Shown here piece by piece: positions 1 through 8,133 of a DNA stretch of 22,561 nucleotides (its first letter is position 1; the number at the start of each line of letters is the position of its first letter). The translations under genes and the position numbers were made by a program. The notes below the pieces were generated by a model that was not told the DNA's origin, did no database searches, and saw only the letters and a program-made list of their open reading frames with translations. This DNA comes from JAWLDV01 sp046537975 (lineage in GTDB: Bacteria > Desulfobacterota > Desulfobulbia > Desulfobulbales > SURF-16), in assembly GCA_046537975.1 (NCBI GenBank), contig JBKHJR010000048.1, positions 1-22,561 of the forward strand. The letters run 5' to 3'.

Positions 1-225
1 GAACATGAAGGCCTTGTCTGCAATGCCGTCCAGCAGGCCGCCGCTTATGCTGGTTACCTTCAACCACCTGGCCAGGAGGCCGTCCAGGAAATCGCTGGCG
101 CCTGCGCCGATAATCATCCAGACCCAGAGGCTTGCCTGGCTGAAGGGAAAAAGGACTGCCAGGGTCAGGCGGAAAATGGAAAGCAAGTTGGGGATCAGGT
201 GTTTAATTCCGGTGAGCAGGTTCAT
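1..225 (-). CDS. CDP-alcohol phosphatidyltransferase (N-terminal 75 aa, cut by window edge)
   Basis: This is the first 75 residues of a CDP-alcohol phosphatidyltransferase, a membrane enzyme that moves a phosphatidyl-type group from a CDP-lipid onto an alcohol such as glycerol 3-phosphate or inositol phosphate. The family signature D-G-x2-A-R-x8-G-x3-D-x3-D is complete: D48, G49, A52, R53, G62, D66 and D70. A PNLLSIFRL stretch near residue 12 and a hydrophobic segment at about 33-44 fit the usual N-terminus of PgsA-like enzymes. The ATG at 225 has a modest AGGG about 11 bases upstream and lies inside the end of the preceding gene (23-base overlap), so the two are co-transcribed and probably translationally coupled. 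The acceptor alcohol cannot be told from this fragment. The rest of the gene lies left of the window. Confidence 0.85.
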   Translation of the reverse strand, partial: MNLLTGIKHLIPNLLSIFRLTLAVLFPFSQASLWVWMIIGAGASDFLDGLLARWLKVTSISGGLLDGIADKAFMF

Positions 226-1627
226 GGTCTGATTTTTCCCTGGTGAGAGTGATAAGGGTTATTTCTCCCGGACAGTTGAAGCGCAGTGGGACTCCCGAGG
301 CTCCAGTGCCCCGGCTGGTGTAGCCGGTCATCTCCCGGTACTGCCACCATCCATTTGCAGTATAGCGGGGTGCCCTGCTGTTGGTCAAGATCGGTCCTCT
401 GCCGGGCAGGCGGATCTGACCCCCGTGGGTATGGCCGCAGAGATAAAGGTCCGGCCTGCAGGCCGCCGCTTCCTTATAGGCCTCAGGGGAATGGGCCAGT
501 AATATGGAGAACCGGTCTTCCGGGACATTGCCGAAGGCCTGCCCGGCATTGTCCGTCCTGTAGTAATGGGGATCGTCTAAGCCTGCCAGCCAGATGGTTT
601 CCCCGCCCACCTCGATGTTCCAGGAATCATTGATCAGCATTATGATTCCGGCCTCCTCAAAATCCGGGGCCATCTCCAGGCAGTCGTGGTTGCCGATCAC
701 TCCCAGGACCCCGTGGGTGGTTCTGAGGTGGGGGACCAGGCGCTTCAGCCTGCGCAGGCAGGGGGCGATGGGGCCGTAGTTTTTCATGCGGATGTCTCCG
801 CCGATCAGGCAGAGGTCCGCTTCTATGTTCCGGCATTTTTCAATCAGAGCGTCGGTCAAGTCCGGATGCCCGTCCAGGTGGAGATCCGTCATGAACAGGA
901 TCCGAAAACCTTCAAATGCCCCGGGCAGTTCAGAATGGGTAAAGGTAATGTTTTCCACTTGCGGATCAAGGGTGTTTCTGATCCCCTGTTGGTGCAGACC
1001 GACAGCCTTGAAGAAACCGGTAAGAAAAATCTGGTGAGAGAGGAAGCTGGAGAGGTTGAACATGGTCTGCCAGCGGGAGAGGGGGAGATGACAGGCCCGC
1101 CATCTCTTGTAGCGCCTGGTGGAACGGATCAGGAGGGGATAGTTCTCCAGGCCCGGACGGCTGGTGAGGAATCTCCAGAAGGCGCTGCCGACCCAGGCCA
1201 CCGGCAGGAAAATGGCAAGGGAGACCGGGATGTGGAGCCAGCTCAGATTCAGGTAGCCGGTTATTAACAGGGCGGGAAACAGGCCCTCGAAGATATGGTC
1301 CAGGAGGAAGACCGATTGGCCGCTTTTCCTGTTTAAGCGGCGCTTGAGAAAACTGGAAAGCAGGTCGCCTGCCGAGGCCAGAAGGGCGGCAAGCCCGGCC
1401 TGGAGCCAGGAGATCCCCAGAAGTGGTGCGAAAGCGATTCCCCCTGCCAGGCAGGCCAGCAGACCGCGAATTGTTTTATGGGGGCCGAAAACAGGGCGCC
1501 GGTCGAACCAGAGCAGGTTGTGGTCAAGGGGGTGGTTGAAGTGTTCCCTGAAAATCAGATAGGCCAGGGGCGGCAGAAAGTTGACCCATAAAAGGAAGAG
1601 GGCTGTCAGGGCAGCGTTTGCCAGCAT
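203..1627 (-). CDS. Fusion protein: CarS-like CDP-lipid synthase domain + calcineurin-type metallophosphoesterase
   Basis: Two domains are joined in 474 aa. Residues 1 to about 155 are a multi-span membrane domain with the hallmarks of CDP-archaeol synthase (CarS, formerly DUF46): FGPHKTIRG at 48-56, GDLLSSFLKRRL at 87-98, KSG at 101-103 and LLDH at 108-111. CarS enzymes load CTP onto a lipid phosphate. Residues from about 240 to the end are a YkuE/YaeI-type metallophosphoesterase with a full set of metal ligands: DLH at 248-250, GGD at 276-278, GNHD at 312-315, AHS at 378-380 and GHTH at 398-401. A basic linker (about 160-235) joins them. The CDP-alcohol phosphatidyltransferase that follows overlaps by 23 bases, so one transcript would encode lipid activation, head-group transfer and a phosphatase. 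In bacteria the lipid could be diacyl rather than archaeal; that is open. The domain calls are firm and the pathway is inference. Confidence 0.85.
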   Translation of the reverse strand: MLANAALTALFLLWVNFLPPLAYLIFREHFNHPLDHNLLWFDRRPVFGPHKTIRGLLACLAGGIAFAPLLGISWLQAGLAALLASAGDLLSSFLKRRLNRKSGQSVFLLDHIFEGLFPALLITGYLNLSWLHIPVSLAIFLPVAWVGSAFWRFLTSRPGLENYPLLIRSTRRYKRWRACHLPLSRWQTMFNLSSFLSHQIFLTGFFKAVGLHQQGIRNTLDPQVENITFTHSELPGAFEGFRILFMTDLHLDGHPDLTDALIEKCRNIEADLCLIGGDIRMKNYGPIAPCLRRLKRLVPHLRTTHGVLGVIGNHDCLEMAPDFEEAGIIMLINDSWNIEVGGETIWLAGLDDPHYYRTDNAGQAFGNVPEDRFSILLAHSPEAYKEAAACRPDLYLCGHTHGGQIRLPGRGPILTNSRAPRYTANGWWQYREMTGYTSRGTGASGVPLRFNCPGEITLITLTREKSDHEPAHRN

Positions 1628-1730
1628 TGTTTATATCTCGGTTCCCGGTATCTGTGTTTCTGAATTTGGCAATATTACTGAATATATCACGGCTGTCCGT
1701 AATCTCCAAAAAATTTTGGCTTCTTTTAGT

Positions 1731-1759
1731 TTGACCTGGCTGCTGATTGGAAATATGGT
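1731..1759 (+). promoter_or_regulatory. Putative sigma-70 promoter for the cupin/antiporter genes
   Basis: TTGACC (1731-1736) is followed after 17 bases by TATGGT (1754-1759). This places transcription start near 1766, about 40 bases before the cupin ATG. The -35 matches consensus at 5 of 6 positions and the -10 at 4 of 6. It lies in the 180-base gap between two divergent genes, where a promoter is expected. The same hexamer pair occurs in the adk promoter. Confidence 0.45.
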
Positions 1760-1807
1760 TTAGTAGGTTTCAGGCTTTCGGAGTTTCAGTTTTCAGGCAG
1801 GGTCGAA

Positions 1808-2143
1808 ATGGGGGAAAAAATTCTTAATATATTTCAGGATATCCCGGAGGAGTTATCCGGGGAGTTCTTCGAGGACTTGGTGCGGGGAGAGGATTTTGTT
1901 CTGGAGAGGATTGTCTCCCGGGGCCAGGCCACCCCTGACGGCGAGTGGCTCCGGCAGGAGAGGGCGGAGTGGGTGATTCTGCTTTCCGGCCGGGCGGTTC
2001 TGGAGTTCGAAGATAGGGACAGGGTCCGGCTGGGTCCCGGGGATTATCTCCTGATTGCTGCCGGGGAAAGACACCGGATTGCCTGGACCGATCCTGACAG
2101 GGAAAGTGTCTGGCTTGCCCTTCATTTTTCCGGTTCCGGATAA
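1808..2143 (+). CDS. Small cupin-domain protein
   Basis: A 111-aa single-domain protein with a cupin beta-barrel pattern. The core is the EWVILLSGRAVLEFE stretch at about 55-69, followed by GPGDYLLIAAGERHRI at about 77-92. The usual cupin motif 1 histidines are not present, since glutamates and glutamine stand there. Motif 2 keeps only its final histidine. Metal binding is therefore uncertain, and the ligand or reaction cannot be assigned. Small cupins with this EWV-LL-G-A-L pattern are widespread hypothetical proteins in bacteria. The ATG has an AGGG about 7 bases upstream. The next gene, an antiporter, starts about 72 bases downstream on the same strand and may share the promoter at 1731-1759. 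Confidence 0.8.
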   Translation: MGEKILNIFQDIPEELSGEFFEDLVRGEDFVLERIVSRGQATPDGEWLRQERAEWVILLSGRAVLEFEDRDRVRLGPGDYLLIAAGERHRIAWTDPDRESVWLALHFSGSG

Positions 2144-2215
2144 AGATGATCGGGTTTTCCGGCATGATAAATGAAACCTTGAATTCCGGTGCAGCCGGGT
2201 CAAAACGGACTGCCT

Positions 2216-4261
2216 ATGCATGACAGCGGAATTATAGCCCTGCTTTTTGTGGTCAGCGCCCTGTTTATCGGCTCCCTGTTCAAGGCCTTGATGCGCAGCA
2301 GCAGGCTGCCCTATACCGTCGTCCTTCTGGTGGCGGGCATTGCCATGGGCGGCATGGGCCGGGTGGAATGGTTCGGAACCGGCCTGGTGGACGGCATGCT
2401 GCAACAGGTCGGCAATATCGATCCCCACCTGATTTTATTTCTGTTCCTGCCCACCCTGATCTTTGAGGCCACCTATTCCCTGGAGTCCCACCTCTTTTTC
2501 CGTATCGTCCCCCAGATTGTCCTGCTGGCGGTACCGGGCCTTCTGATCAGCATGTTTTTAAGCGCTCTGGTGGCGAGCTGGCTCCTGCCCTGGGGACTGG
2601 GGGCTGCCCTGTTGTTCGGGGCCCTGATCAGCGCCACTGATCCGGTTGCGGTGGTGGCCCTCCTGAAGGAAAAAACTTCCCGTAAACGGCTGCAGACCTT
2701 GATAGAGGGGGAGTCCCTGCTGAATGACGGCACCGCTATCGTTCTCTTCTCCCTCTTCTACGGCTTTGTGATCGGCGGTACCGGGATCGAGCCCCTGAGC
2801 GCGGCCGGCGAATTTGTCCTGGTGGTCAGCGGCGGCCTGCTTATCGGAATCCTGACCGGCTGGTTGGTGCTGGCGGTTATAGACCGGCTGATCAACCAGC
2901 CCCTGATCGAGATTTCCCTTTCTATCGGGGCCGCTTATATCACTTTTATCAGTGCTGAAGCCCTGGAAGTCTCCGGCATCGTTGCCCTGGTCGCCCTGGG
3001 GCTGATGTTCTCCACCCTGGGCCGGACCAGGGTTTCCCCCGAGGTCTCCCATTTCCTCCATCAGTTCTGGGAGATGATGGCCTATATCGCCAACACCCTC
3101 ATCTTTCTGATAGTGGGCATTGTCATCGCCCTTCATGTCAGCCTTGACTCTCCCTATCTCTGGCTGGTGCTGATTATTATGTATATTGTGCTGATGCTTA
3201 TCCGTACCGCCACGGTCTGGTCGCTTAAGCCCATTCTCTCCCGGATCAGCATCGGGATAACCGGAAAAAAGACAACGGTTCTGGTCTGGGGCGGTCTGCG
3301 GGGCGCGGTTGCCTTGTCCCTGGCCCTGTCTCTGGCTCAGGATCAGGCAGTTCCGGAAGTTCTGGGCCAGCAAATGCTTTTCCTGACTGCGGGGATTGTG
3401 GTTTTAACCATTGTCCTAAACGGTTCCAGCATGGCCTGGCTTCTCCACCGTCTGCAGCTTGACATCCTGCCCCCGGCCAAGGAGGCCTCGGTCCAGAAGG
3501 CCAGGGAAAATATCCGCCTCCGGATGGATGAGTTTCTGGAAAATCTGAAAAAAAATCCCTTCTTCGATAAGGTGGAGGTGGAAAAGCTGGACAGAATTAT
3601 TGACGACTACTGTTTGGGAGACAGCTGCCCTCTGCCCGGCAGGGCCATGGAGGAGGACGTGGAGGTCGCTTTCAGGCGCCGTCTCCTGGAAATAGAGAGA
3701 AGTGATTACTGGCGTCAGTTCGAGGAGGGCCATATCGGCCGCCGGGCAGCTTTCGAGCTCAGCCGTTCCGTGGAGCAGGCCCTGGACAACAGACCCGAGA
3801 TTGCCCCGCGCCCCATCCTGGAGCCTGTTTTGACAGTGCCCACCCCTCCGGGCTGGATGCAGCACATCCCCATGATGGCCGATTACTTACAGAAGTGGCT
3901 TTTCTCCAGGCTGTCCTTGGGCTACGATGTTGCCCGGGGATTTGTTGAGGCCCAGGAGGAGATGCGCCGCCATATCGATGAATTGAAACCCGGACCTGAA
4001 GCAGGGAAAATGGCGGAAGAGATGATAGACCGCAACTGCAGACAGGCTTTCATCTTTACCCGTCATCTCGGCAGCCGGTATCCGGAACTGGTCAGGTCCC
4101 TGCAGACCCTTTCCGCCAAGCGTTTCATGCTCAATCACCAGAGATCCCTGATCTGGAAAATGCAGCATGAAGGTATCCTGGAAGAGGCTGAGGCCAGGCA
4201 TCTGATCAAGCATATCGAGGACAGCATGCGCCGGATAAAGGAAGAGCAGGACAGGGGCTGA
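2216..4261 (+). CDS. CPA1-family Na+/H+ antiporter (NhaP/SOS1-like) with long cytosolic tail
   Basis: This inner-membrane cation/proton exchanger would export Na+ (or K+) in exchange for H+, for pH and salt homeostasis. From the ATG at 2216 the protein has 681 residues. About 12 hydrophobic segments fill residues 5 to about 425. Family motifs are present: FEATY at 83-87, SATDPVAV around D142, GESLLND at 165-171, and GGLRGAVAL at 359-367. The remaining roughly 255 residues are charged and helical with no membrane segment, as in the regulatory tails of SOS1-like exchangers. No cyclic-nucleotide or TrkA domain is recognisable in the tail. An in-frame GTG at 2189 would add nine residues. Neither start has a clear Shine-Dalgarno, and the ATG is preferred because the extra residues add nothing family-like. 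Confidence 0.9.
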   Translation: MHDSGIIALLFVVSALFIGSLFKALMRSSRLPYTVVLLVAGIAMGGMGRVEWFGTGLVDGMLQQVGNIDPHLILFLFLPTLIFEATYSLESHLFFRIVPQIVLLAVPGLLISMFLSALVASWLLPWGLGAALLFGALISATDPVAVVALLKEKTSRKRLQTLIEGESLLNDGTAIVLFSLFYGFVIGGTGIEPLSAAGEFVLVVSGGLLIGILTGWLVLAVIDRLINQPLIEISLSIGAAYITFISAEALEVSGIVALVALGLMFSTLGRTRVSPEVSHFLHQFWEMMAYIANTLIFLIVGIVIALHVSLDSPYLWLVLIIMYIVLMLIRTATVWSLKPILSRISIGITGKKTTVLVWGGLRGAVALSLALSLAQDQAVPEVLGQQMLFLTAGIVVLTIVLNGSSMAWLLHRLQLDILPPAKEASVQKARENIRLRMDEFLENLKKNPFFDKVEVEKLDRIIDDYCLGDSCPLPGRAMEEDVEVAFRRRLLEIERSDYWRQFEEGHIGRRAAFELSRSVEQALDNRPEIAPRPILEPVLTVPTPPGWMQHIPMMADYLQKWLFSRLSLGYDVARGFVEAQEEMRRHIDELKPGPEAGKMAEEMIDRNCRQAFIFTRHLGSRYPELVRSLQTLSAKRFMLNHQRSLIWKMQHEGILEEAEARHLIKHIEDSMRRIKEEQDRG

Positions 4262-4295
4262 AGGTTGTCGTAAACCCCTGCGGTGAGGGTCAGGG

Positions 4296-4997
4296 TTAAT
4301 ACCTGCGGCCCCGGCTCTGGAACAGGGGGACGTTGCGGCTTTTGAAAAAGGGGATAAGGATTGCGCCGGCAATAAAGCCTCCCAGGTGGGCGAAGAAGGC
4401 TACCCCGCCTCCCTCGGAATTGCTCATTGCTGAACTGATGAGCTGGATCAGAAACCAGAAGCCCAGGACCAGACCGGCCGGGAGCTGGAAGGCCTGGAGG
4501 AAGAAGCCCAGGGGGATGATCACCATCACCCGGGCATAAGGATAGAGGAGAAGGTAGCCCCCCAGGACACCGGAGACTGCGCCGCTGGCCCCGACCATGG
4601 GAATGGTGGAGGCAGGCATGAGCAGGGCCTGGGTCAGGGCTGCGGCTATGCCGCAGACCAGGTAAAAAACTATGAAACGGCTGTGGCCCATGGCATCCTC
4701 CACGTTGTTGCCGAATATCCAGAGGTAGAGCATGTTGCCGATCAAGTGCATCAGACCGACGTGAAGAAACATGGAAGTTATTATGGTAAAAGCGGCGGGT
4801 ACGGTCTGCAGCTCCGGGGGCAGGGACTTGTCACCGACCAGGACTGCCGGGATAACCCCAAGACTGTAGATCATCTCCTGCTTGGCCTTCATGGGCAGGC
4901 CCATCTCCCATAGGAAGGCGAACCCGCACATGACGATAAGGGATATGGTTACCACCGGTTTCAGGGTGGTGGGGTTGTCGTCGTGTATAGGTATCAT
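4296..4997 (-). CDS. Rhomboid-family intramembrane serine protease
   Basis: A 233-aa membrane protein with the six-helix rhomboid core. The catalytic serine lies in GASGAVSG (S138) and the catalytic histidine in FFAHLGGFIAG (H204). The HLIGNMLYLW motif (H84, N88) forms the usual oxyanion-stabilising and loop region, so all active-site residues are present. Rhomboids cleave transmembrane segments of client proteins inside the membrane; the client here is unknown. The ATG at 4997 is only 13 bases after the stop of the HDOD protein, so the two are very likely one transcript. It ends 34 bases from the convergent antiporter gene. Confidence 0.92.
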   Translation of the reverse strand: MIPIHDDNPTTLKPVVTISLIVMCGFAFLWEMGLPMKAKQEMIYSLGVIPAVLVGDKSLPPELQTVPAAFTIITSMFLHVGLMHLIGNMLYLWIFGNNVEDAMGHSRFIVFYLVCGIAAALTQALLMPASTIPMVGASGAVSGVLGGYLLLYPYARVMVIIPLGFFLQAFQLPAGLVLGFWFLIQLISSAMSNSEGGGVAFFAHLGGFIAGAILIPFFKSRNVPLFQSRGRRY

Positions 4998-5010
4998 GGA
5001 AAGGTCCCGG

Positions 5011-6291
5011 TTATATCAGATCCTCGGAGGAGGGTTTCAGGGAATCCACGTAATAGAGCAGGTGTTCCCCTTCATTTTCGTCCAGCAGAAGAATTTTGCA
5101 GACTTCATCCAGAAAGCTCCTGGTTCTGCTGCTTTGGGCTACCCGGTCGGCCAGGTTGATCAGACTGACCTGGTCGGGGAAGCGTCCGGCCTGCTCCGGA
5201 GTGTGATGGAATCTTGCCGTTTCCTGGACCACTTCGGCAAGGTCCCAGGATATGGCGATCTGGTAGCCCACTTCAGCGTGAAGCTCATGGATGATTTTTT
5301 CCCGCTCTTCCTCGAACAGGTTATATTCCTCCAGAAGGCTGAACAGTACGATTTTGCCGATGTCATGCAGGATGGCGCAGAGAAAGCTCTCTTCCGTGGA
5401 CAGCTGGAGATGCAGGGTAAATGTCCTGGCGATAAAGCCGCTGAAAAGGCTGTGCTCCAGGATAGGGCGGATTCTCTCCTGGTGGGAGAGGCTGAAATTT
5501 TCCAGGGCAAGTGCCATGGCAATGCTCTTTACCGAAGAAACCCCGATCCTGTCTATGGCCCTCTGCAGGGAGGCGGTTTTGTTAACCGGGTTGTAGAAGG
5601 AGGAGTTTGCCACTTTGAAAATCTTGCTGGTCAGGACCTGATCCGACATGATGATTTTGCCGATATCCCAGAAAGCGGCGTTTTCATCGTCGCTTACCAT
5701 ATTCAGCTTCTGGAACAGGTCAGGAGCGGGGGGCAGGCTGATCCGGCCGTCAGCCAGGCGGTTCCTGAAGTCTTCCAGAATTTCGCCCGACTTCTGGCTT
5801 TCGGCTTCGGCGGCTTCATGGTCGTACTGCACCGCCGCAAGCATAACCAGATTGGTGGCATTCAGTTTTATCGGACCGTTCAGAATTGCTTCCGGGATCT
5901 TCTCGCTGAATTCAAAGATGCCCTCCTCCCATTTCAGAATATCGATAATGGAGGACTGGACCAGATCCTTCAGGGCCTGGACCGCCTGATCTTCATCCAG
6001 AAAATTCTGGGCTATCAGGTGGGCAATCAGAGGAATACCCAGTCTGCGGCTTTCCTTGAGGGTTCTGGAGAGCTGGAGCCGGTTGAGATAGTTGCCGGCC
6101 AGGAGAAATTCACCCAGCTGCTCCCCCTGTTTTTTGGATGTGAAGTAGATGAGCTCACCGTGCTGAAAAAAAAAGTATTTATATATTTCCTGTGAGGCAA
6201 TGGTCAGGGTTCCGTTTTTCTGACCCATCTCCGCCCATTGCATGAGTTCGGTCAGTTCCATCAACCCCAGATCACCACGTATTCTGCGCAA
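5011..6291 (-). CDS. DUF4388 (PATAN)-HDOD signalling protein
   Basis: The chosen start is TTG at 6291, because AAGGAG stands 8 bases ahead of it. The longer GTG at 6327 (438 aa) has no ribosome site. The 426-aa product has an N-terminal DUF4388 domain (about 7-130, beginning GDLGLMELTEL), typical of delta-proteobacterial regulators. An HDOD domain follows from about 184, starting at LPPAPDLFQKL and including HDIGK at 309-313. HDOD proteins are non-enzymatic or weakly enzymatic relatives of HD phosphohydrolases and act in signalling, often linked to c-di-GMP, motility or stress. There is no response-regulator receiver domain. The rhomboid protease gene follows after 13 bases, which suggests a shared regulatory output at the membrane, but the role is not known. 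Confidence 0.85.
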   Translation of the reverse strand: MRRIRGDLGLMELTELMQWAEMGQKNGTLTIASQEIYKYFFFQHGELIYFTSKKQGEQLGEFLLAGNYLNRLQLSRTLKESRRLGIPLIAHLIAQNFLDEDQAVQALKDLVQSSIIDILKWEEGIFEFSEKIPEAILNGPIKLNATNLVMLAAVQYDHEAAEAESQKSGEILEDFRNRLADGRISLPPAPDLFQKLNMVSDDENAAFWDIGKIIMSDQVLTSKIFKVANSSFYNPVNKTASLQRAIDRIGVSSVKSIAMALALENFSLSHQERIRPILEHSLFSGFIARTFTLHLQLSTEESFLCAILHDIGKIVLFSLLEEYNLFEEEREKIIHELHAEVGYQIAISWDLAEVVQETARFHHTPEQAGRFPDQVSLINLADRVAQSSRTRSFLDEVCKILLLDENEGEHLLYYVDSLKPSSEDLI

Positions 6292-6299
6292 ACTTAAGT

Positions 6300-6305
6300 C
6301 TCCTT
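6300..6305 (-). promoter_or_regulatory. Ribosome binding site that decides the HDOD gene start
   Basis: AAGGAG on the minus strand lies 8 bases before the TTG at 6291 and inside the longer reading frame that begins with GTG at 6327. It favours the shorter protein. Confidence 0.6.
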
Positions 6306-6327
6306 GAGGTAGTCCGATAATCTCCAC

Positions 6328-6650
6328 GCTTTTTGCCGCTTCACCAGTCTCAGGCGTTCAGGGCTATGATGTCTACTGCTCCTTTCAGGGGAAGATAGGT
6401 TGCTGAAATGTTTTTTTGGGCTAAGCCGTTCAAGTTACTGAGCTTCATATTTGTTGTCAAGTAGAAAAGCCCCGATATCCGGGTTAAAGGGCCGGACCGA
6501 TTGCGGACAGGGTTAAACAGGATCTCAGCTTGCAGCAGTTTTTCTTATCCTGCTGAAGTTGCAAAATGCCTTGAATGAGATTATTTTTTAAGGCAGTATG
6601 TGGTTTACTTGCGCCCTTTGAGCTGAAAATAATTTAAGGAGGAAATATAA
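6328..6650. other. Divergent intergenic region (HDOD gene / ppcA)
   Basis: This stretch has no credible gene and is AT-rich near ppcA. It holds a possible ppcA promoter (6559-6587). An inverted repeat, TGCCTT at 6567-6572 with AAGGCA at 6590-6595, overlaps that promoter's -10. CAGCAG and CTGCTG arms lie at about 6534-6554, and a near-palindrome CCCGATATCCGGG lies around 6471-6483. The small repeats could be operator sites. None matches a riboswitch that I recognise. Confidence 0.5.
6559..6587 (+). promoter_or_regulatory. ppcA: Possible sigma-70 promoter for ppcA
   Basis: TTGCAA (6559-6564) is followed after 17 bases by TATTTT (6582-6587), each matching consensus at 4 of 6 positions. The start would fall near 6594, giving a leader of about 57 bases. 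The match is weak; the spacing and position are what support it. Confidence 0.3.
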
Positions 6651-8114
6651 TTGGACATCCCCAGGTTAATGAGTACCCAGCATCCCGATAATGTAACCAC
6701 TCCTTTTTTCGCCAAGGATTATATCCTGAGAGGCGAGGATGAAGTGCTGGAGGCATATTATTCCTACTCCCACCTCGGTATCGGGGAACAGATGTGGGAC
6801 ATCGAAGGCAAGGAGGTGGATAATTTCGTGGTGGAGAAGCTTCTCACCAAGTTCCCTCATTTCTTCCAGCAGAGTAAACTGGGCCGCGACTCCCGGTTGA
6901 CTCTGAGAGTCCCCAATCCTGATGTGGAGAAGACCGAAGCCAAGATTCTCCTGGAAGCCCTGGAGAGCATCTCCAGGAATTACGATATTGCCCGGGCCTT
7001 CTACGAGGATAACATTCCGCCGATCTTCGAGGTAATACTACCCATGACCGCCTCTGCCGCCTCTTTAAACCGGGTATACTGTTATTACCGGGACTTCGTG
7101 GCAGGTAAGGGAGACAAGCGCTTTTTTGAGGGTGATATAAGGATTTCCGACTGGATCGGAGAGCTGAAGCCGGATACCATTAATGTGATTCCCCTGATAG
7201 AGGATAAGAAGGGGATGCTTAACGCCCATCACATTGTTGAGGAATATCTCAAGGATAAGCAGATAGATTGTCAGAGGGTTTTTCTGGCCCGTTCCGATCC
7301 GGCCATGAACTACGGTCTGGTAAGTGCGGTGCTGCTTAACAAGATAGCTCTGCAGAACCTGTGGAAGCTGGCGGAAAGGATTTCCGTGGAGATCCCCCCT
7401 ATTATCGGGGTGGGCAGCGCTCCCTTCCGGGGCAACTTCAAGCCCACCAATATCCATAACTGCCTCTGGGAGTATCCCAGTGTTCAGACCTTTACGGCCC
7501 AGTCCGCCTTTAAGTACGATTTTGCTCCGGGAGAGGTTGCCAGGGCAATTGAAGAGATAAATGCCAGGAAAAGAAGCCATCCCCGCTACATCGGGATAGA
7601 CCGTTCCCTTGATATTATTGACCGTTACTCCGCTCAGTATAGCAAAGAGATAAAGCTTCTGGCCCCCAGGATAAACAAGTTGGCGGGATATGTCCCCTCA
7701 CGGCGCAAGAGAAAACTGCATATCGGTCTTTTCGGCTATTCCCGGAGTATTGACGACGTCTCCCTGCCCCGGGCCATTACTTTCTGCGCCGCCCTTTATT
7801 CCATAGGACTTCCTCCGGAAATTCTGGGGCTGAGCGCACTCCGGAAGAAGGATATAGAGTATTTTGACGATGTCTATGTCAATTTCCGGGAAGATCTCCG
7901 GGACTCCTTGCGCTTCTTTAATCCGGATGTCCTGGAGATTGTTCCCACTTACCTGAAAGATCAGATCCAGACCTCCCTGAAAATGGATTACGAAACGGAC
8001 GAAGCCCACAGGCAGATTACCAGCCGGATAATTCATGATCTGCAAAGGGATAAACTGCAGAATCTGGAAAAGGATATACTGGAAGCGGCCTGGCACCGGA
8101 AGTTTCTGGGATAA
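6651..8114 (+). CDS. ppcA: Phosphoenolpyruvate carboxylase, archaeal type
   Basis: This enzyme carboxylates phosphoenolpyruvate with bicarbonate to oxaloacetate, an anaplerotic step feeding the TCA cycle and aspartate. The 487-aa length and the N-terminal STQHPDNV motif (residues 8-15) identify the short archaeal-type enzyme (PEPcase_2), not the roughly 900-aa bacterial and plant form. Further family-like blocks are GIGEQMWDIEGKEVD, ARSDPAMNYG and GSAPFRGNFKP. The start is TTG at 6651, supported by TAAGGAGG at 6635-6642, 8 bases upstream. The archaeal-type enzyme is scattered in bacteria (for example some clostridia and lactic acid bacteria), so the gene is notable here. It is monocistronic: its 3' end faces the Mut7-C gene with 19 bases between them. 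Confidence 0.93.
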   Translation: MDIPRLMSTQHPDNVTTPFFAKDYILRGEDEVLEAYYSYSHLGIGEQMWDIEGKEVDNFVVEKLLTKFPHFFQQSKLGRDSRLTLRVPNPDVEKTEAKILLEALESISRNYDIARAFYEDNIPPIFEVILPMTASAASLNRVYCYYRDFVAGKGDKRFFEGDIRISDWIGELKPDTINVIPLIEDKKGMLNAHHIVEEYLKDKQIDCQRVFLARSDPAMNYGLVSAVLLNKIALQNLWKLAERISVEIPPIIGVGSAPFRGNFKPTNIHNCLWEYPSVQTFTAQSAFKYDFAPGEVARAIEEINARKRSHPRYIGIDRSLDIIDRYSAQYSKEIKLLAPRINKLAGYVPSRRKRKLHIGLFGYSRSIDDVSLPRAITFCAALYSIGLPPEILGLSALRKKDIEYFDDVYVNFREDLRDSLRFFNPDVLEIVPTYLKDQIQTSLKMDYETDEAHRQITSRIIHDLQRDKLQNLEKDILEAAWHRKFLG

Positions 8115-8133
8115 CCTCCGATTCCGGAAAGGA

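Noticed and set aside
686..1267. A 193-codon plus-strand frame inside the CarS-phosphoesterase gene
   Set aside because: It is antisense to conserved metallophosphoesterase motifs and has no domain of its own.
2558..3373. A 271-codon minus-strand frame inside the antiporter gene
   Set aside because: It is rich in Gln, Gly and Asp from reverse-read membrane codons, with no family features; a shadow of the antiporter.
4273..4297. Weak inverted repeat (AACCCCTG with CAGGGTT) between the antiporter and rhomboid genes
   Set aside because: It has a bulged stem, no T tract, and overlaps the rhomboid stop codon; too weak to call a terminator.
4882..6195. A 437-codon open frame on the plus strand opposite the HDOD and rhomboid genes
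   Set aside because: The minus-strand frame encodes clear DUF4388 and HDOD domains and runs into the rhomboid gene. The plus frame has no recognisable domain, no ribosome site, and is the mirror of a codon-biased gene.
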